The position numbers and the translations under genes were made by a program. From Rhynchopus sp. YZ270_cl-10 (taxonomy: Eukaryota; Euglenozoa; Diplonemea; Diplonemida; Diplonemidae): 64,000 bases of DNA. This document shows positions 9,032-18,785 of the stretch, piece by piece. The notes beneath the pieces were generated by a model. It had not been told where the DNA came from. It worked only from the letters and a program-made list of their open reading frames with translations, and made no database searches. Location of the stretch: positions 372,001 to 436,000 of the forward strand of contig OZ037908.1 of NCBI GenBank assembly GCA_964035575.1, in the 5' to 3' direction. Each line of letters starts with the position of its first letter. Positions within the stretch are counted from its first letter, which is position 1.

Positions 9032-10660
9032 ATGGGGTCGGGAAACAACGTGAGCAGCAACAACAGCACTTGCAGCAGCAGCAGCAGCGGCAACACGAAG
9101 GTTGGAGGTAGGTACGGCAGGCACAGTGTGAACAACAACAGCAACGTCGCCAGCGCTACCATCAACAAATCGAAGAAGTACGGCCAGACTGTCGACAACG
9201 TGTACGCCTGCCGTCTCCGCAGCCACCAGTCCATCGCCAGCCACCTTGCACAAATCAGTGATGAATGCGTCGCACTCGAGAGATACGCGTATGTTTTTTT
9301 TTTCTTATTTCCTATTTCTCTTTTTTTTTTGTCTCCAATGATCCGTCAGCTCTACTCTAATTTGGCTGGAAAAATTACGTTAAACTTGTTTAGAGATCAA
9401 GCGGTTGTATTGTCTGGTTTTTATATCATGCACAGCCCTCTCGACTGTTCCTATTAGGGTTATGATGAGGGTAGGTCTTTCGCGACTTTGTCCACCCCAC
9501 CCATCCACCCATCCACTCCACCCCACAGCGACGGCACCCTCTTCTTCTCGGGGCCCATCACCCCCGCATCTATGGCGCTTCTCGGTGCAGTTCCGAAGCG
9601 TGGCTGGCGCCCTGAGGTGCGTCGCAGCCGTACCCTCTCACTTCTTGTCAAGGGAGCGAACGATGCAAACGTACCACGCATGACCGCGGAGGACGCTGTC
9701 GACGTCGTCCGCCACTCCTGCCTATGGGAGAACATCCACAATGTTGAGCTGATTCGCGTCGCGAACACCAACGGCAGATCCGCCCACGTCTTCCTTCAGT
9801 ACGAAGGAGAGCAGATGGCGCGGAGCCAGCTCAACAAGGTCGATGCCATGCCCTACACCCACCGCGAATCCCAACAGGCCTGCTTCGTCCACGGCTCGCA
9901 GCTCAACACCTATTTCGAGTACGAACCTCAGGCAGGGTCCTGCGACCCTACTGTCTGGTGGAACAGAACCTACGTCGGACACCGCACCATCACGATCACG
10001 ATGCAAAGCGAAAAGAAGCGGGCCAACGCATGCACTGTCGAGGATGCTCTCATCCGGGAAACAGTGGAGCAGGTGTTGGGGACTTTGTATGGCTCGGTCG
10101 AAATTATCAGACGGGTTGAGATGATTAGCAACAAGACCTGCATTGTGGTTCAGATGCGTTCTGTGCAGACAGCAGACGCTGCGTACAACGCATGCAGCAA
10201 TTTGAAGAAGGTTACAGTCCGCAGTGTGAACGGATCCCGCATGAAGTTCTCTTTGGATGCAAGACTGAAAAGCCGTCGCGGAGACAACGAAGTCTCCGAC
10301 CGCATCATCTGGGACAGCGCAGAAAGCAACGCAAGCTCGAGCGATGAAATGGACGTCGTCTCCACGACCAGCTCCCCTGGGCACAGATCTGCATCCCTCC
10401 CGGGGCTGACCCCCGAATCCTCTGTATATAGTATTGCGCTGGGTGTCGCAGGGACTCCCGCAACAGAGCACGACGTTCAAACCGATGTGCCTACAACAAG
10501 CTGTGATAAGGGCACCGTCGCTCGTGTGCTGACGGCAGCAGCCCTGGTGCTCCCGGCATCACCAATCGAGGGAGTCGAGGGAACAACTGTCAAAGTCAGC
10601 CAAAGCGCGACAGGGCATACCCTCTACGAAGATGGACTGTATCTTTACTTCTTTGCGTGA
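9032..10660 (+). CDS. RRM protein A (PTB/hnRNP-L-like), two exons
   Basis: Exon 1 is 9032-9288 and exon 2 is 9529-10660, 462 residues. The GC|GTATGT donor and CCCCACAG|C acceptor join in phase 2 to read ERYADGTLFF, exactly as in paralogue B. The Ser/Asn/Gly-rich N-terminus is disordered. RRM1 (about 115-205) has LSLLVKG as its RNP2-like strand and HVFLQYEG as its RNP1-like strand, followed by an extra FVHGSQLN strand, a feature of PTB/hnRNP-L RRMs. A weaker second RRM (about 225-320) starts at TITITMQ. The Ser-rich tail ends YEDGLYLYFFA, echoed in B (YDDELCAYFFN). An RNA-binding, probably post-transcriptional regulatory role is inferred. The intron is 240 bp and repeat-free. Confidence 0.8.
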
Positions 10661-11121
10661 GAGGGTCTAAATGGAGTGGGGGGGGGGGAAAAAGTATTCC
10701 CCACTTTTTAGACACGCGCGAGATTTTTTTTTCCCCGATATTGTAAAATTGTGTTGACCATCTAGGTGAACCGCCCTTTTTTTTTTCCGATTGTCGAGAA
10801 GAAAAAAAAAAATAGAATTTCACGAGGATTCGCTGTATGCAAATATTTTGCTTTTTTTTTTAGTGACTTTTTGTTCTCCACTTTTTTTTGTTTTTTTGTT
10901 GTTTGTCGTTGACAGAGCATCTCCTGATATATTTTTTTAAAGGTGGCTGGTCAAAAAAAAAGCAACAGAAACGAAGAAAGAAGAGAAACATATCCGATTC
11001 ATTTCCCAAAATTTTTGAAATTTTGAAAAAAAAAAAAAAAAAAAGAGCGGAATTTTTGTTTTGTTTTCCCCTCTAATCTTGTATTGTCTTCCCGTTTCCT
11101 TTCCCCCCCCCCCCTCTGTGG

Positions 11122-11153
<32 letters not shown>

Positions 11154-11214
11154 GTTTTTGTTGGATCCTTTACTCGGCCCAATTTACCACTCAAAAAAAA
11201 ATCTTTTTTTTTTT

Positions 11215-11281
11215 GGTCCTGGGCTGGACCTTAAATTGCATCCGGGGGTCCGTTCCTCCAGAAACTCTATGAAGGTGTTGA
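11215..11281 (-). repeat. Zeta repeat, inverted
   Basis: The reverse complement reads CACCTTCATAGAGTTTCTGG and CCGGATGCAATTTAAGGTCC, as in the copies near 51.5 kb. Confidence 0.65.
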
Positions 11282-11942
11282 CCGCTCGAACCGATGTCTC
11301 CTACCTGAGAGATTACAAAACAGGGGGCGAGGAGGGGTATGCGGGGCGTTTTTGTGCCTTCAGGGTCTTTTTGTTTTTCAGCAACCCTGCCTCTCCTATA
11401 TCACCAGTGCATAGCCTTTGTCTTTCTGTTGGGGTATGCGGGACTTCCCCTAGTCCTCAGGGTCTAAACGCCCCTGCCCTCTTTTATGCAAGTTCACCCT
11501 GGCAGGGTATATAAATGCTGGGTCAGGCTGGCCCCCCTATGCTATGATGGGTGCTCGCACCCGGAGCATAAATGGCCAGCGGTCAGGCCAGAGTCGCTCT
11601 ACGGAGTCTCTCTGCCACGCCTTTGGGTTACGGTGTGCTGCCTGTAAGGACGTCCATGTATATCCCTAAGAGAAAGGGTGAGGCCCAACTGTCGGTACAG
11701 CATGGGGCGCCAAGAGAGAGATGTTGTGACCCCCCCGCCCACCCCTTTTTGTGTTTTTGGGTTTCTGCTCTCTTGTGTAGACTATCGTGCATCAAGCGTT
11801 GGGTGCAGCGAACTGCAGTACCTGTAAGCTCACAACTCTTCAACGGAAGGTGGGCCGCCGGCTGTCGAGCGGTTGTGAACCGCCCTCGTTCTCTTACGGT
11901 ACGGGCCAGTCATTAGGTTTCCTTTTTACATCTTCTGTTGTT

Positions 11943-12021
11943 GGCCGCAGGGTACTTGTGCTTTCATCCGGATGGCTGGCATCGTACGTGGGTCAGTCGG
12001 AGGTGCCTGCATTAATAACTT
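11943..12021 (+). repeat. Eta repeat copy 2
   Basis: GGTACTTGTGCTTTCATCCG through GCCTGCATTAATAACTT; closest to the copy at 42075. Confidence 0.75.
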
Positions 12022-12076
12022 CACTTTTTTTCCTGCATTGCGTTTGACGCATACCCCCCATTATGTTCACCTACTG

Positions 12077-12118
12077 AGGTTGACTAAGCACAGAGAGGCT
12101 TAGGTTCATCTCATCAAC
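12077..12118 (+). repeat. Gamma stem-loop copy
   Basis: GGTTGACTAAGCACAGAGAG then GCTTAGGTTCATCTC. Inner stem CTAAGC/GCTTAG is intact. Confidence 0.8.
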
Positions 12119-12255
12119 TTTTTGCCTCCCCCTCTCCCCGCCATAACAAAAACTTCATAAAAACCCATTCAAAATCCCCCCCTGAGATCCCCCCCCCCCA
12201 TCCCTCCCCTCCCCCTCCCCCCTTTTTCCTCTTTCTTTCCTCTCCTTTCCTTCCT

Positions 12256-12293
12256 AAGGTGACTCATACAAGAGAGGCTTAGCTTCATCTCAT
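12256..12293 (+). repeat. Gamma stem-loop copy, diverged
   Basis: AAGGTGACTCATACAAGAGA then GGCTTAGCTTCATCT. The inner stem is weakened. Confidence 0.6.
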
Positions 12294-12552
12294 CTCATCA
12301 AGATTTTTTTTTTTTTTAGCATTCTTTTCAAAGATGACATTTACGTACAAAAGAATCTCCCTCCATAGGCAGGTTCTGTCGGTACAGCAATATCAACAAC
12401 AATTTAAAAAAGAAAGATTTTTTTTTAGACCTGAAAAACGGCACCAACCAGGGATACGGTCCCCGGGTTTACTCTGAGATAGAATACAAAAAGAGTAGCT
12501 ATGCTGCTTCGGCAGTGCTAAAGTGATGAGAGTGAATGCCGAGTAAAAAAAA

Positions 12553-12627
12553 AGTGGAGATTTGCACAAAACTGTTGGCAACACAACCGAGGCAATTATA
12601 CTACTCCAACAAATTTATTACAAAAAG
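12553..12627 (+). repeat. Alpha repeat copy
   Basis: Starts AGTGGAGATTTGCAC and runs into an A-rich tail. Confidence 0.85.
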
Positions 12628-12755
12628 AAAAGAAAAGAGAAAGAAAAAAAAAGAGTATCTTTAATGAGATACCACACCAAAAGGCTTTTCGGCCAAACAT
12701 TTCGTTCAGAGATATATTTTCCCTTTTTTTTTTTATTTTTCCTTTTGTTGTCTTA

Positions 12756-12945
12756 TGAAGGAGGAAATAGAAACAAAGCATTTTTTTGAAACACACCTTT
12801 GCGGTTCTGGGGGGACGAACCGCGCTGCAGATAACAGAGCCACTCCTCACGAAACAGGTCGAGGTGTTGTGCGTTTCACAACCTCTCCGTGGGAGGAGGG
12901 GCTTTTTTTTCTCGTGTCCCCATAAGTGTTAAGTTTCTATTTTTT
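12756..12945 (+). repeat. Epsilon repeat, copy 1 of 3
   Basis: GAAGGAGGAAATAGAAACAA, ACGAACCGCGCTGCAG, CAGGTCGAGGTGTTGTGCG and GTGTTAAGTTTCTATTTT recur at 16475-16650; only the first third is found at 45096-45160. Unidentified; possibly a short interspersed element. Confidence 0.7.
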
Positions 12946-14049
12946 CTTCTCAACGAAAAAAAATAGGGGTATATTCTGAACACCCAAAAAAAAAAAATTA
13001 CTCACAAAATAGCAACTGACGCGTCCTTTTGTTTCCACTTTCAGTGGGCCTCAACACAAGGGGTAAGCTGGTGAAGTGAGAGCAGGAGGACACGGCACTT
13101 TGTTATCACCCCTCCCCTTATCCCTTCCCAACTACACTCTATTTTCCCCCCCTCCCCTTCCCCTCAATCTCATAATTTTTAAAAAAAGCACAAACCAGAG
13201 CACAAAAATAACAGAAAAAAAAAACTTCATAAAAAACCCATAAATCCCATTGCATCTGTTTTTTTTTTATTTTTGTTATTCATTTTTTTTGCACGAAAAA
13301 TGATCGCTCAAATTTTTTCCTGAATATTGACGCCAAACTTTGCCACACCTAGCCTGAAAAGAAAAAAACCTGGGGAAAGTAGCGCTTTCTTTTCCAGCTG
13401 TCTGCTCCCTGTTGTGTCGCCCCGGTGTGTCGGTGGTGGGCGTTCGCACTTTTCAACCCTCTTTTTTTTTTTTTTTTTTGTGTTTTTTTTTTGTTTTTTT
13501 GTGTTATCAAACATTGACGAATAGAAATGGAAAACGACGGATGGTGTGTGCCCGCTTTAGCGTATTGGTTTTCCACATCACTCACATTCATCAGTGAAAA
13601 ACACAAACCTTTTGCGGTGCGATAAACGAAAAAGTGTTTTCTTTATTTCATTTACTAGTAACTGACCTATCCTGAAGTCGTTTTCCATTTTTTGTCGATG
13701 GACAATTCCATCTTGCTTTCAAAAGAAAAGGGGGAAAAAAAAAACGCTATTTTTGTCACCAGCAGATGATTATATAGGTGTAGCATGACATCACCTATGG
13801 GTGTAGCGCTTTGCTCTAAGCAGAGCTATTCAACTATTAGGTGGGCTTACTACTCTATTCCAAGGTCATCTCCCCAAATGTGTGGTTGATATGAGTTTTT
13901 TTCTTCTTCTGTTTTTCCTTTTGGGTAATTCTTCAGTGCGAAACATGCCCCAATTCTGCAGGTGTTTGTACACCTGCCAAACGCATTCATTTTCCAAAAA
14001 AAAATTTTTTTTGTTTTTTTTTTTTTTTTTGATATTTTCTTTTAATGCA
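12946..14049. other. Gene-free low-complexity stretch
   Basis: Homopolymer-rich. A TATATAGGTGTAGCATGACATCACCTATGGGTGTAGC-type stretch near 13770-13810 has short internal repeats. Nothing coding was seen. Confidence 0.5.
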
Positions 14050-14083
14050 CGGTGACTAAAGCAAGAGGCTTAAGGTCATCTTT
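14050..14083 (+). repeat. Gamma stem-loop copy
   Basis: CGGTGACTAAAGCAAGAGGC then TTAAGGTCATC. Confidence 0.7.
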
Positions 14084-14220
14084 CCAAAAAACCCCCTCCC
14101 TTCCCCCTCTTTCGCTCAATCTCATTTACTTTTGGCGATTGGCGTCGCTATATTCTCTATCGATCAACTTTCGTTTCACCCCCCTTTTTTTGTCTTCACA
14201 GAACCCCACATTTTTTTTTA

Positions 14221-14262
14221 GGTACACTGTCGCGAAAGGGCTTTGTATTTTAAGTCAATTAT
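14221..14262 (+). repeat. Delta 3' module (family description)
   Basis: GGTACACTGTCGCGAAAGGG CTTTGTATTTTAAGTCAA preceded by a T-run and AG. Copies at 16326, 25741, 27216, 53751 and 54879 read GGTACACTG..ACGAGAGGGC. Some follow the ACCACGAAATGGATTGTAGG 5' module at a short distance, so both are probably halves of one repeat. Confidence 0.7.
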
Positions 14263-14330
14263 TTTTTGATGATCAGTGCCTGCGTCCTGCCGATGAACGG
14301 TGAGGTGTTTGCACTTTCAACTTCTCTTTT

Positions 14331-14367
14331 GATGACTAAACAACGAGAAGCTTAGAGACTCATCTTT
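14331..14367 (+). repeat. Gamma stem-loop copy
   Basis: GATGACTAAACAACGAGAAG then CTTAGAGACTCATCTTT. The theta element directly follows it. Confidence 0.7.
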
Positions 14368-14368
14368 T

Positions 14369-14513
14369 GATGCTTTCGGAAGTTGGTTCGGTCAACGACC
14401 TGTCGGCGACCTGTCAATATCAGGGGGGGCGTCTATAAAGTCCCTGTGTCAGCGACCTGTCAGCGACCTGTCAGCGACCTGTCCCTGTCAATATCGACCC
14501 TCCCGGAGCACCA
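14369..14513 (+). mobile_element. Theta element, copy 1
   Basis: GATGCTTTCGGAAG start and CCCGGAGCACCA end, with 11-bp AGCGACCTGTC units between two ATATC boundaries. Flanks ATCTTTT/ATCTTAC suggest a decayed duplication. Inserted at the 3' edge of a gamma copy. Confidence 0.75.
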
Positions 14514-14534
14514 TCTTACCAATCCTTTTTTCCC

Positions 14535-14570
14535 AAGGTGACTAAGCACGAGAGGCTTAGGTTCATCTTA
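14535..14570 (+). repeat. Gamma stem-loop, near-consensus copy (family description)
   Basis: AAGGTGA-CTAAGC-ACGAGAG-GCTTAG-GT-TCATCTT. The inner stem is CTAAGC/GCTTAG; the outer stem AAGGTGA/TCATCTT includes one G-T wobble. A T-rich tract usually follows. About 22 copies lie in the window, all on the + strand. Confidence 0.9.
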
Positions 14571-14709
14571 TCAACCCTCTTTTTTGTCGACGTTGTAAAC
14601 ATCTTTGCCGCCCTTTTTTTTCCAACATGAAATTAGTTTTTCTCAAAGTATACTACGTTCTTTAAAGAACGCTTTTTGTTGTATCACCAACTTCACCCCT
14701 TTTGTTTGT

Positions 14710-14745
14710 AAGGTGACTAAGCATGAGAGGCTTAGGATCCTCTTA
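14710..14745 (+). repeat. Gamma stem-loop copy
   Basis: AAGGTGACTAAGCATGAGAG then GCTTAGGATCCTCTT. Confidence 0.8.
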
Positions 14746-14994
14746 TAAAAATTTCTTTCTTTTTGTCTTTCTTTTAAATATGAAAGTAAATGAAACGAGT
14801 TGTGCCCCCCTTTTTTTTTTTTGCTTTTTTCAATTTCAACATGAACCACATCACCTTTTATTTACCTGAACAATCGCAACGTTGATGAGATTTTTGGTTT
14901 TTTTTTTTGTCATATTCAGTTCCCATTTTGTTTAGTACTTTGTATTTCCATGGAAAAAACGCTAGAGAGACGATCAATGATTGTTTTTTTTTTC

Positions 14995-15037
14995 CACAGA
15001 TGACGAAAACACTGTGAGGCCTAGGGTTGCATCTGTG
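14995..15037 (+). repeat. Gamma stem-loop with re-invented outer stem
   Basis: CACAGATG (14995-15002) pairs perfectly with CATCTGTG (15030-15037). The core GAGGCCTAGGGTTGCATC still matches the family, so both arms changed together. Confidence 0.65.
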
Positions 15038-15212
15038 ACAAACTTTTTCTTTTTTTTTTGAAAGCGAATCATTTTTCTGTCCTTGGTTTGAATTTGGATT
15101 ATATCCTTATTTCTACACACCATGTGTGTAGAACAGTCGGGTCTCCAGAATGATTTTCTTTTCTTGGTGTTTCCAAAAAAAAAAAAAAAAGAATAAAAAA
15201 AATTACTTATCT

Positions 15213-15456
15213 GGTGCTTTCGGAAGTCGGTCAACGACCTGTCAGCGACGTGTCACGACCTGTCGGTGACCTGTCAATATCAGGGGGTGTGTGTATAGAG
15301 CCCCTGTGTCAGCGACCTGTCAGTGACCTGTCAGCGACCTGTCAGCGACCTGTCAGCGACCTGTCAGCGACCTGTCAGCGACCTGTCAGCGACCTGTCAG
15401 CGACCTGTCAGCGACCTGTCAGCGACCTGTCAATATCGACCCCTCCCGGAGCACCA
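15213..15456 (+). mobile_element. Theta element, longest copy, with target duplication (family description)
   Basis: Starts GGTGCTTTCGGAAGTCGG and ends CCCGGAGCACCA, giving imperfect inverted ends GGTGCTTTCGG / GGTGCTCCGGG. TTATCT flanks both sides (15207-15212, 15457-15462). The interior has a diverged left half ending ATATCAGGGGG, then eleven uninterrupted 11-bp units AGCGACCTGTC (15311-15431). Other copies carry far fewer units. Confidence 0.8.
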
Positions 15457-15640
15457 TTATCTCAAAAAGCGTCAATTCATCAAATGCAAAATAAAATAGA
15501 ACATAGAACAATAAGGGGCGTGTGACAAGGGAAAACAAAATCTCATCTAACGGAACACCTTCTTACTCCAAATGAACAGTCTAGGAACATTACCATTGAA
15601 ATTATCGTTCTTTTTTCTTTTTTTTTTTTTGGGATGATTT

Positions 15641-15938
15641 CAGACTCTCCGCTAGGATATCCGATTTTGAAAATATTCTGTTGATGGTCCACGTTGGTGG
15701 GGTACATGCTTGCGCCGCAGGCGCACGGTACGCAACTTTTTTTTTTACCAACGCCCGATTTTGACTTTTTTGGGACGTTTGAGCACTCACCTCTCCAGAT
15801 CTTCTTCTCCTGAGATTTTTTGACAGGTAGAACGGGTCTGAACCACTTAGCAGAACTTTTTTTTTTTTTCTTTTTTTCCCCATTTTCAAAAAGTTCTGTT
15901 GACAATCAACAGAACTTTAGTACCTAGCGGAGTGCCTG
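15641..15938. mobile_element. hAT-like MITE, copy 1, with exact 8-bp target duplication
   Basis: 298 bp with ends CAGACTCTCCGCTAGG and CCTAGCGGAGTGCCTG. GATGATTT is duplicated exactly at 15633-15640 and 15939-15946, as expected for hAT insertion. No transposase is inside. An internal GCGCACGGTACGCAAC motif recurs in other elements. Confidence 0.85.
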
Positions 15939-16270
15939 GATGATTTGCTATTTGTGTGTTGCCCATAGTCGGCCGTGCTCCGGTATTGAAAAGCCGTGGC
16001 ATGCGTAGGAGTGCGTGACCCACGCCGCGAAGGAGTAGGCGTGAGCCTCTGTGCACACGAAACACATTTATCTTCCAAGCTTTTTTTATGCATAGCCCAC
16101 ATCCCCCCGCAAAAAGTACCCGTTGCTTTATACCTACAAAGCGTAGCTTAAAGGAGAAATAGTTTTTTTCGGATACGGTCGACCAAATCACCCTCCAACA
16201 GGGTAATTTGAGCAATCAACGAAAAACCTTTTCCTTTTGCCTATCAGAGTTACCATTTTTTTTTATATCA

Positions 16271-16375
16271 GATGTAAACCACGAAATGGATTGTAGGATT
16301 GCAGGGTTGGGGTCATGGACCAAAAGGTACACTGTTCACGAGAGGGCTTTGTATTTCAACTCTACTTTTTGTTGC
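16271..16375 (+). repeat. Delta repeat, complete copy
   Basis: 5' module TAAACCACGAAATGGATTGT followed after about 30 bp by GGTACACTGTTCACGAGAGG and GCTTTGTATTTCAACTC. Confidence 0.75.
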
Positions 16376-16474
16376 TTTTAGAGGTTAGAAAAGATGCACC
16401 AAGCGTAGCAGATCATTGAAGAAAGAGAACGTCAAAATAGATTTTTTTTTTCCTTTTTCTTTTTTTTTTCTGTC

Positions 16475-16650
16475 AGCTCATGAAGGAGGAAATAGAAGCA
16501 AAGCATTTTGAACACACTTTGCGGTTCTGGGACGAACCGCGCTGCAGAGCCACTCCTCACCAAACAGGTCGAGGTGTTGTGCGTTTCACCACAACCTGTC
16601 TCCCATGGGTTTTATCGTGTGATGAGTGTTAAGTTTCTATTTTCCAGTTG
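16475..16650 (+). repeat. Epsilon repeat copy 2
   Basis: Closely matches 12756-12945 with fewer homopolymer insertions. Confidence 0.75.
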
Positions 16651-16963
16651 TGTGTATGTTGAAGGAAGGCAACTTCCTAAGCCCGCCGACTCCATGTTCT
16701 TGGAGCTTCGGGTTACCTTGACAAAAAAATTTTTTTTCTCTTATTTTGACGTTTCCATTCTCTTTCAAAAAAAATGAATAAAAGTGTTCGTTGTGGTAGT
16801 GTCTTTGTAACCAATACGCTGCGTGGGGATATGCATAGCCTTTTGTTTAGCGCTGCATGGCGCTATGAACTTTCAACTTATTTTTTTTTCCTTATTTTTT
16901 TAAATTCAGTTCTTGAGCTTCTTTATTACCCCCCTTTTTTTGTTGTTGTGCGCATATTTTTTT

Positions 16964-17020
16964 TAGTGGAGCTCATCCTCGGGTGTCTACACTAATACAA
17001 CCAAGTTTTGGAAATAAAAT
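16964..17020 (+). repeat. Beta repeat copy (TTCATCC-type)
   Basis: TAGTGGAGCTCATCCTCGGG then TGTCTACACTAATACAACC. Confidence 0.8.
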
Positions 17021-17107
17021 AAAATATTAATTGGACCCCAATCCAGTTGTTTGCCGCTTCGATACGCTTGCTGAAGGAACAGCTCCGTTCGTCACTATTG
17101 TTGTTTT

Positions 17108-17152
17108 AAGGTGAACTAAAATCACCGAGGTGCTTTTAGATGATTTATCTTA
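17108..17152 (+). repeat. Gamma stem-loop with covarying inner stem
   Basis: The inner stem is CTAAAA (17116-17121) with TTTTAG (17134-17139) instead of CTAAGC/GCTTAG, enclosing a new CACC-GA-GGTG hairpin. The outer AAGGTGA arm is retained. Confidence 0.6.
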
Positions 17153-17230
17153 CAAAAAAAAAGACTTTTGAAAAAATGGACGTCTTCACCTAAGCGTAAA
17201 CCCCGAACTGCAAATATATTTTTTTTGTGA

Positions 17231-17272
17231 TTTCCATCCTAAGTGCCTGCACTAATACAACCAAGTTTTCGA
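17231..17272 (+). repeat. Beta repeat, truncated copy
   Basis: CATCCTAAGTGCCTGCACTA followed by ATACAACCAAGTTTTC. Confidence 0.7.
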
Positions 17273-17350
17273 GGAAAAGCGCGGAGTTCACACAAAAAAA
17301 AAAAAATGGTGTCTCCACGTTGTCAATTCTTTTTAGTTTTTCAAAAGGAA

Positions 17351-17420
17351 AGTGGATATTGCACAACTCTGGCAACACAACCGAGGCAACTACACTATTC
17401 CAACAATTTTTCAACAAAAA
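17351..17420 (+). repeat. Alpha repeat copy
   Basis: AGTGGATATTGCACAACTCT, then the CAACACAACCGAGGCAAC core. Confidence 0.8.
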
Positions 17421-17537
17421 ACTCCCCCCAAAAAAATATGGTAAATTTACAATGCGAAATTACCCATATGTGGACTGATTCATATAGAGGACCACATTTT
17501 TGGGTTAAAAAAAAAGCCTTCTTAACCCCTCACACAT

Positions 17538-17642
17538 GGCACGGATACTGCCAGATCTGGCCAGATATGGGGAGCGAAATCGCAGATCTGGCTCCTTTTC
17601 CAGATTTGAAATCTGGCAGATCTGTCAGTATTCCGTGACAGG
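17538..17642. mobile_element. Small foldback of CAGATCTG-type repeats
   Basis: Left arm GCACGGATACTGCCAGATCT and right arm AGATCTGTCAGTATTCCGTG are inverted copies with one indel and one mismatch; short GATCTGG repeats fill the middle. No clear target duplication. Confidence 0.55.
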
Positions 17643-17810
17643 GGGGATTTTTTAGAAAAAGCAACCCTTTTTTTTTTTTGAGTACAGAATCCACCCCTTT
17701 GCTGGGGTGGTTTATTGGCACAGCAAGAACAACAAATTATTTTAAATTCGTTCCTCTTGGAAAAAAACGAAACTGTCACAAAAAAAAAAAAAAAAAATGA
17801 GAACAAAGAA

Positions 17811-17887
17811 CAGTGGAGATTTTGCACAAAACTGTGGCAACACAACCCGAGGCAACTACACACTAACTCCAACAATTTTATCAAAAA
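17811..17887 (+). repeat. Alpha repeat copy
   Basis: CAGTGGAGATTTTGCACAAA to the TATCAAAAA tail. Confidence 0.85.
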
Positions 17888-18052
17888 GAACAAAAGGTAC
17901 CCTCAATCAATCTACATTCATTACTAAGATTTCGAGAGGGGAACCAAAAAAAAAAAAGAGAAATATTCGAACGCGTTATTGGTTCGACTCTTTACTTTAC
18001 TTTGCGTCTGTGTGATTATTTGCTTATTTCTGCACTCATTTTATTATTCCTT

Positions 18053-18080
18053 AAGGTGACTAGAGAGGCTTGTCTAACGA
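18053..18080 (+). repeat. Gamma stem-loop, truncated
   Basis: AAGGTGACTAGAGAGGCTTG; the 3' arm is missing. Confidence 0.5.
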
Positions 18081-18266
18081 ATTCAGTCTTCTTTCTTTCT
18101 TCATTTATTTTTTCAAATTATGTTCACAAATTGATGAAAAACAGTAGCGCTTATCCATGTGTCATTTACATCGACATCCATATTCGCTTCTTGTCAATCA
18201 CCAACCAATTTTTTTTTAAATATTCACATTAAGTTTCATTCTTTCATATCTCCCCCCCCCTCCCTG

Positions 18267-18465
18267 CAGTGTTGGCAGGTTTAATACAAGGGTGTTTAAA
18301 ACAGGTGTACTAAACTGTACTAAACTGTACTAAACTGTACTAAACTGTACTAAACTGTACTAAACTGTACTAAACTGTACTAAACTGTACTAAACTGTAC
18401 TAAACTGTACTAAACTGTATTAAACTTGTACTAAACTTTTGGGGCGCTGTACTAAACCAACACTG
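18267..18465. mobile_element. hAT-like MITE with amplified GTACTAAACT array
   Basis: Starts CAGTGTTGGCAGGTTTAATA and ends GTACTAAACCAACACTG, the same termini as 42520-42629, but here the centre has expanded to about a dozen 10-bp GTACTAAACT units. Flanks are C-rich, so the duplication cannot be read cleanly. Confidence 0.75.
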
Positions 18466-18479
18466 CCCTCCCCCCTTTA

Positions 18480-18706
18480 GGCATACCCCGAAGGCGATTT
18501 CGGATTCACCCTATTATTTGTACCCCAAAATTCCTGGACCATATTCAGGTTCCTATTCGGGCTTGTATTCGGATCCGAATTTTGGGTGAATTCTGTGGTG
18601 TATTACGTGTATTCCGTATTGGGGTGTATTCAGGTTATATTCGCCCTATATTTGGATCCGAATATAGGGCAGATCCGAATTCGCTTTTGGGGTCATGCGG
18701 CCTGCT
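18480..18706. mobile_element. Foldback element of TATTCGG-type repeats
   Basis: GGCATACCCCGAAGGCG at the left is mirrored by CGCTTTTGGGGTCATGCGGC at the right. The interior holds GGATCCGAAT palindromes like those at 8565-8729. Confidence 0.5.
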
Positions 18707-18785
18707 CCCATCGCAACTATGTCAGGATGCAGTTTGTTTCGTGAGTAGTGTTCAAACCACGGCTCTTGTTCTCTCTGCCCCCCCC

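Larger units (their letters stand above)
10661..12050. other. Intergenic region with homopolymers and a GC-rich repeat block
   Basis: 10661-11210 is A/T and C/G runs with nothing coding. 11215-12030 is GC-richer: a minus-strand zeta copy (11215-11281), unassigned sequence with a TATATAAATGCTGG stretch near 11511, and an eta copy at its end. It may be an insertion, but I found no paired ends. Confidence 0.5.

Noticed and set aside
12756-12945. tRNA-derived SINE for the epsilon repeat
   Set aside because: No convincing A or B box; left as an unidentified repeat.
15311-15431. CRISPR or coding repeat for AGCGACCTGTC units
   Set aside because: Uninterrupted 11-bp tandem inside a mobile element; no spacers, no conserved frame.
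18300-18430. Telomere-like array (GTACTAAACT)n
   Set aside because: Internal to an element with hAT-like ends, and the unit does not match usual G-rich telomere repeats.
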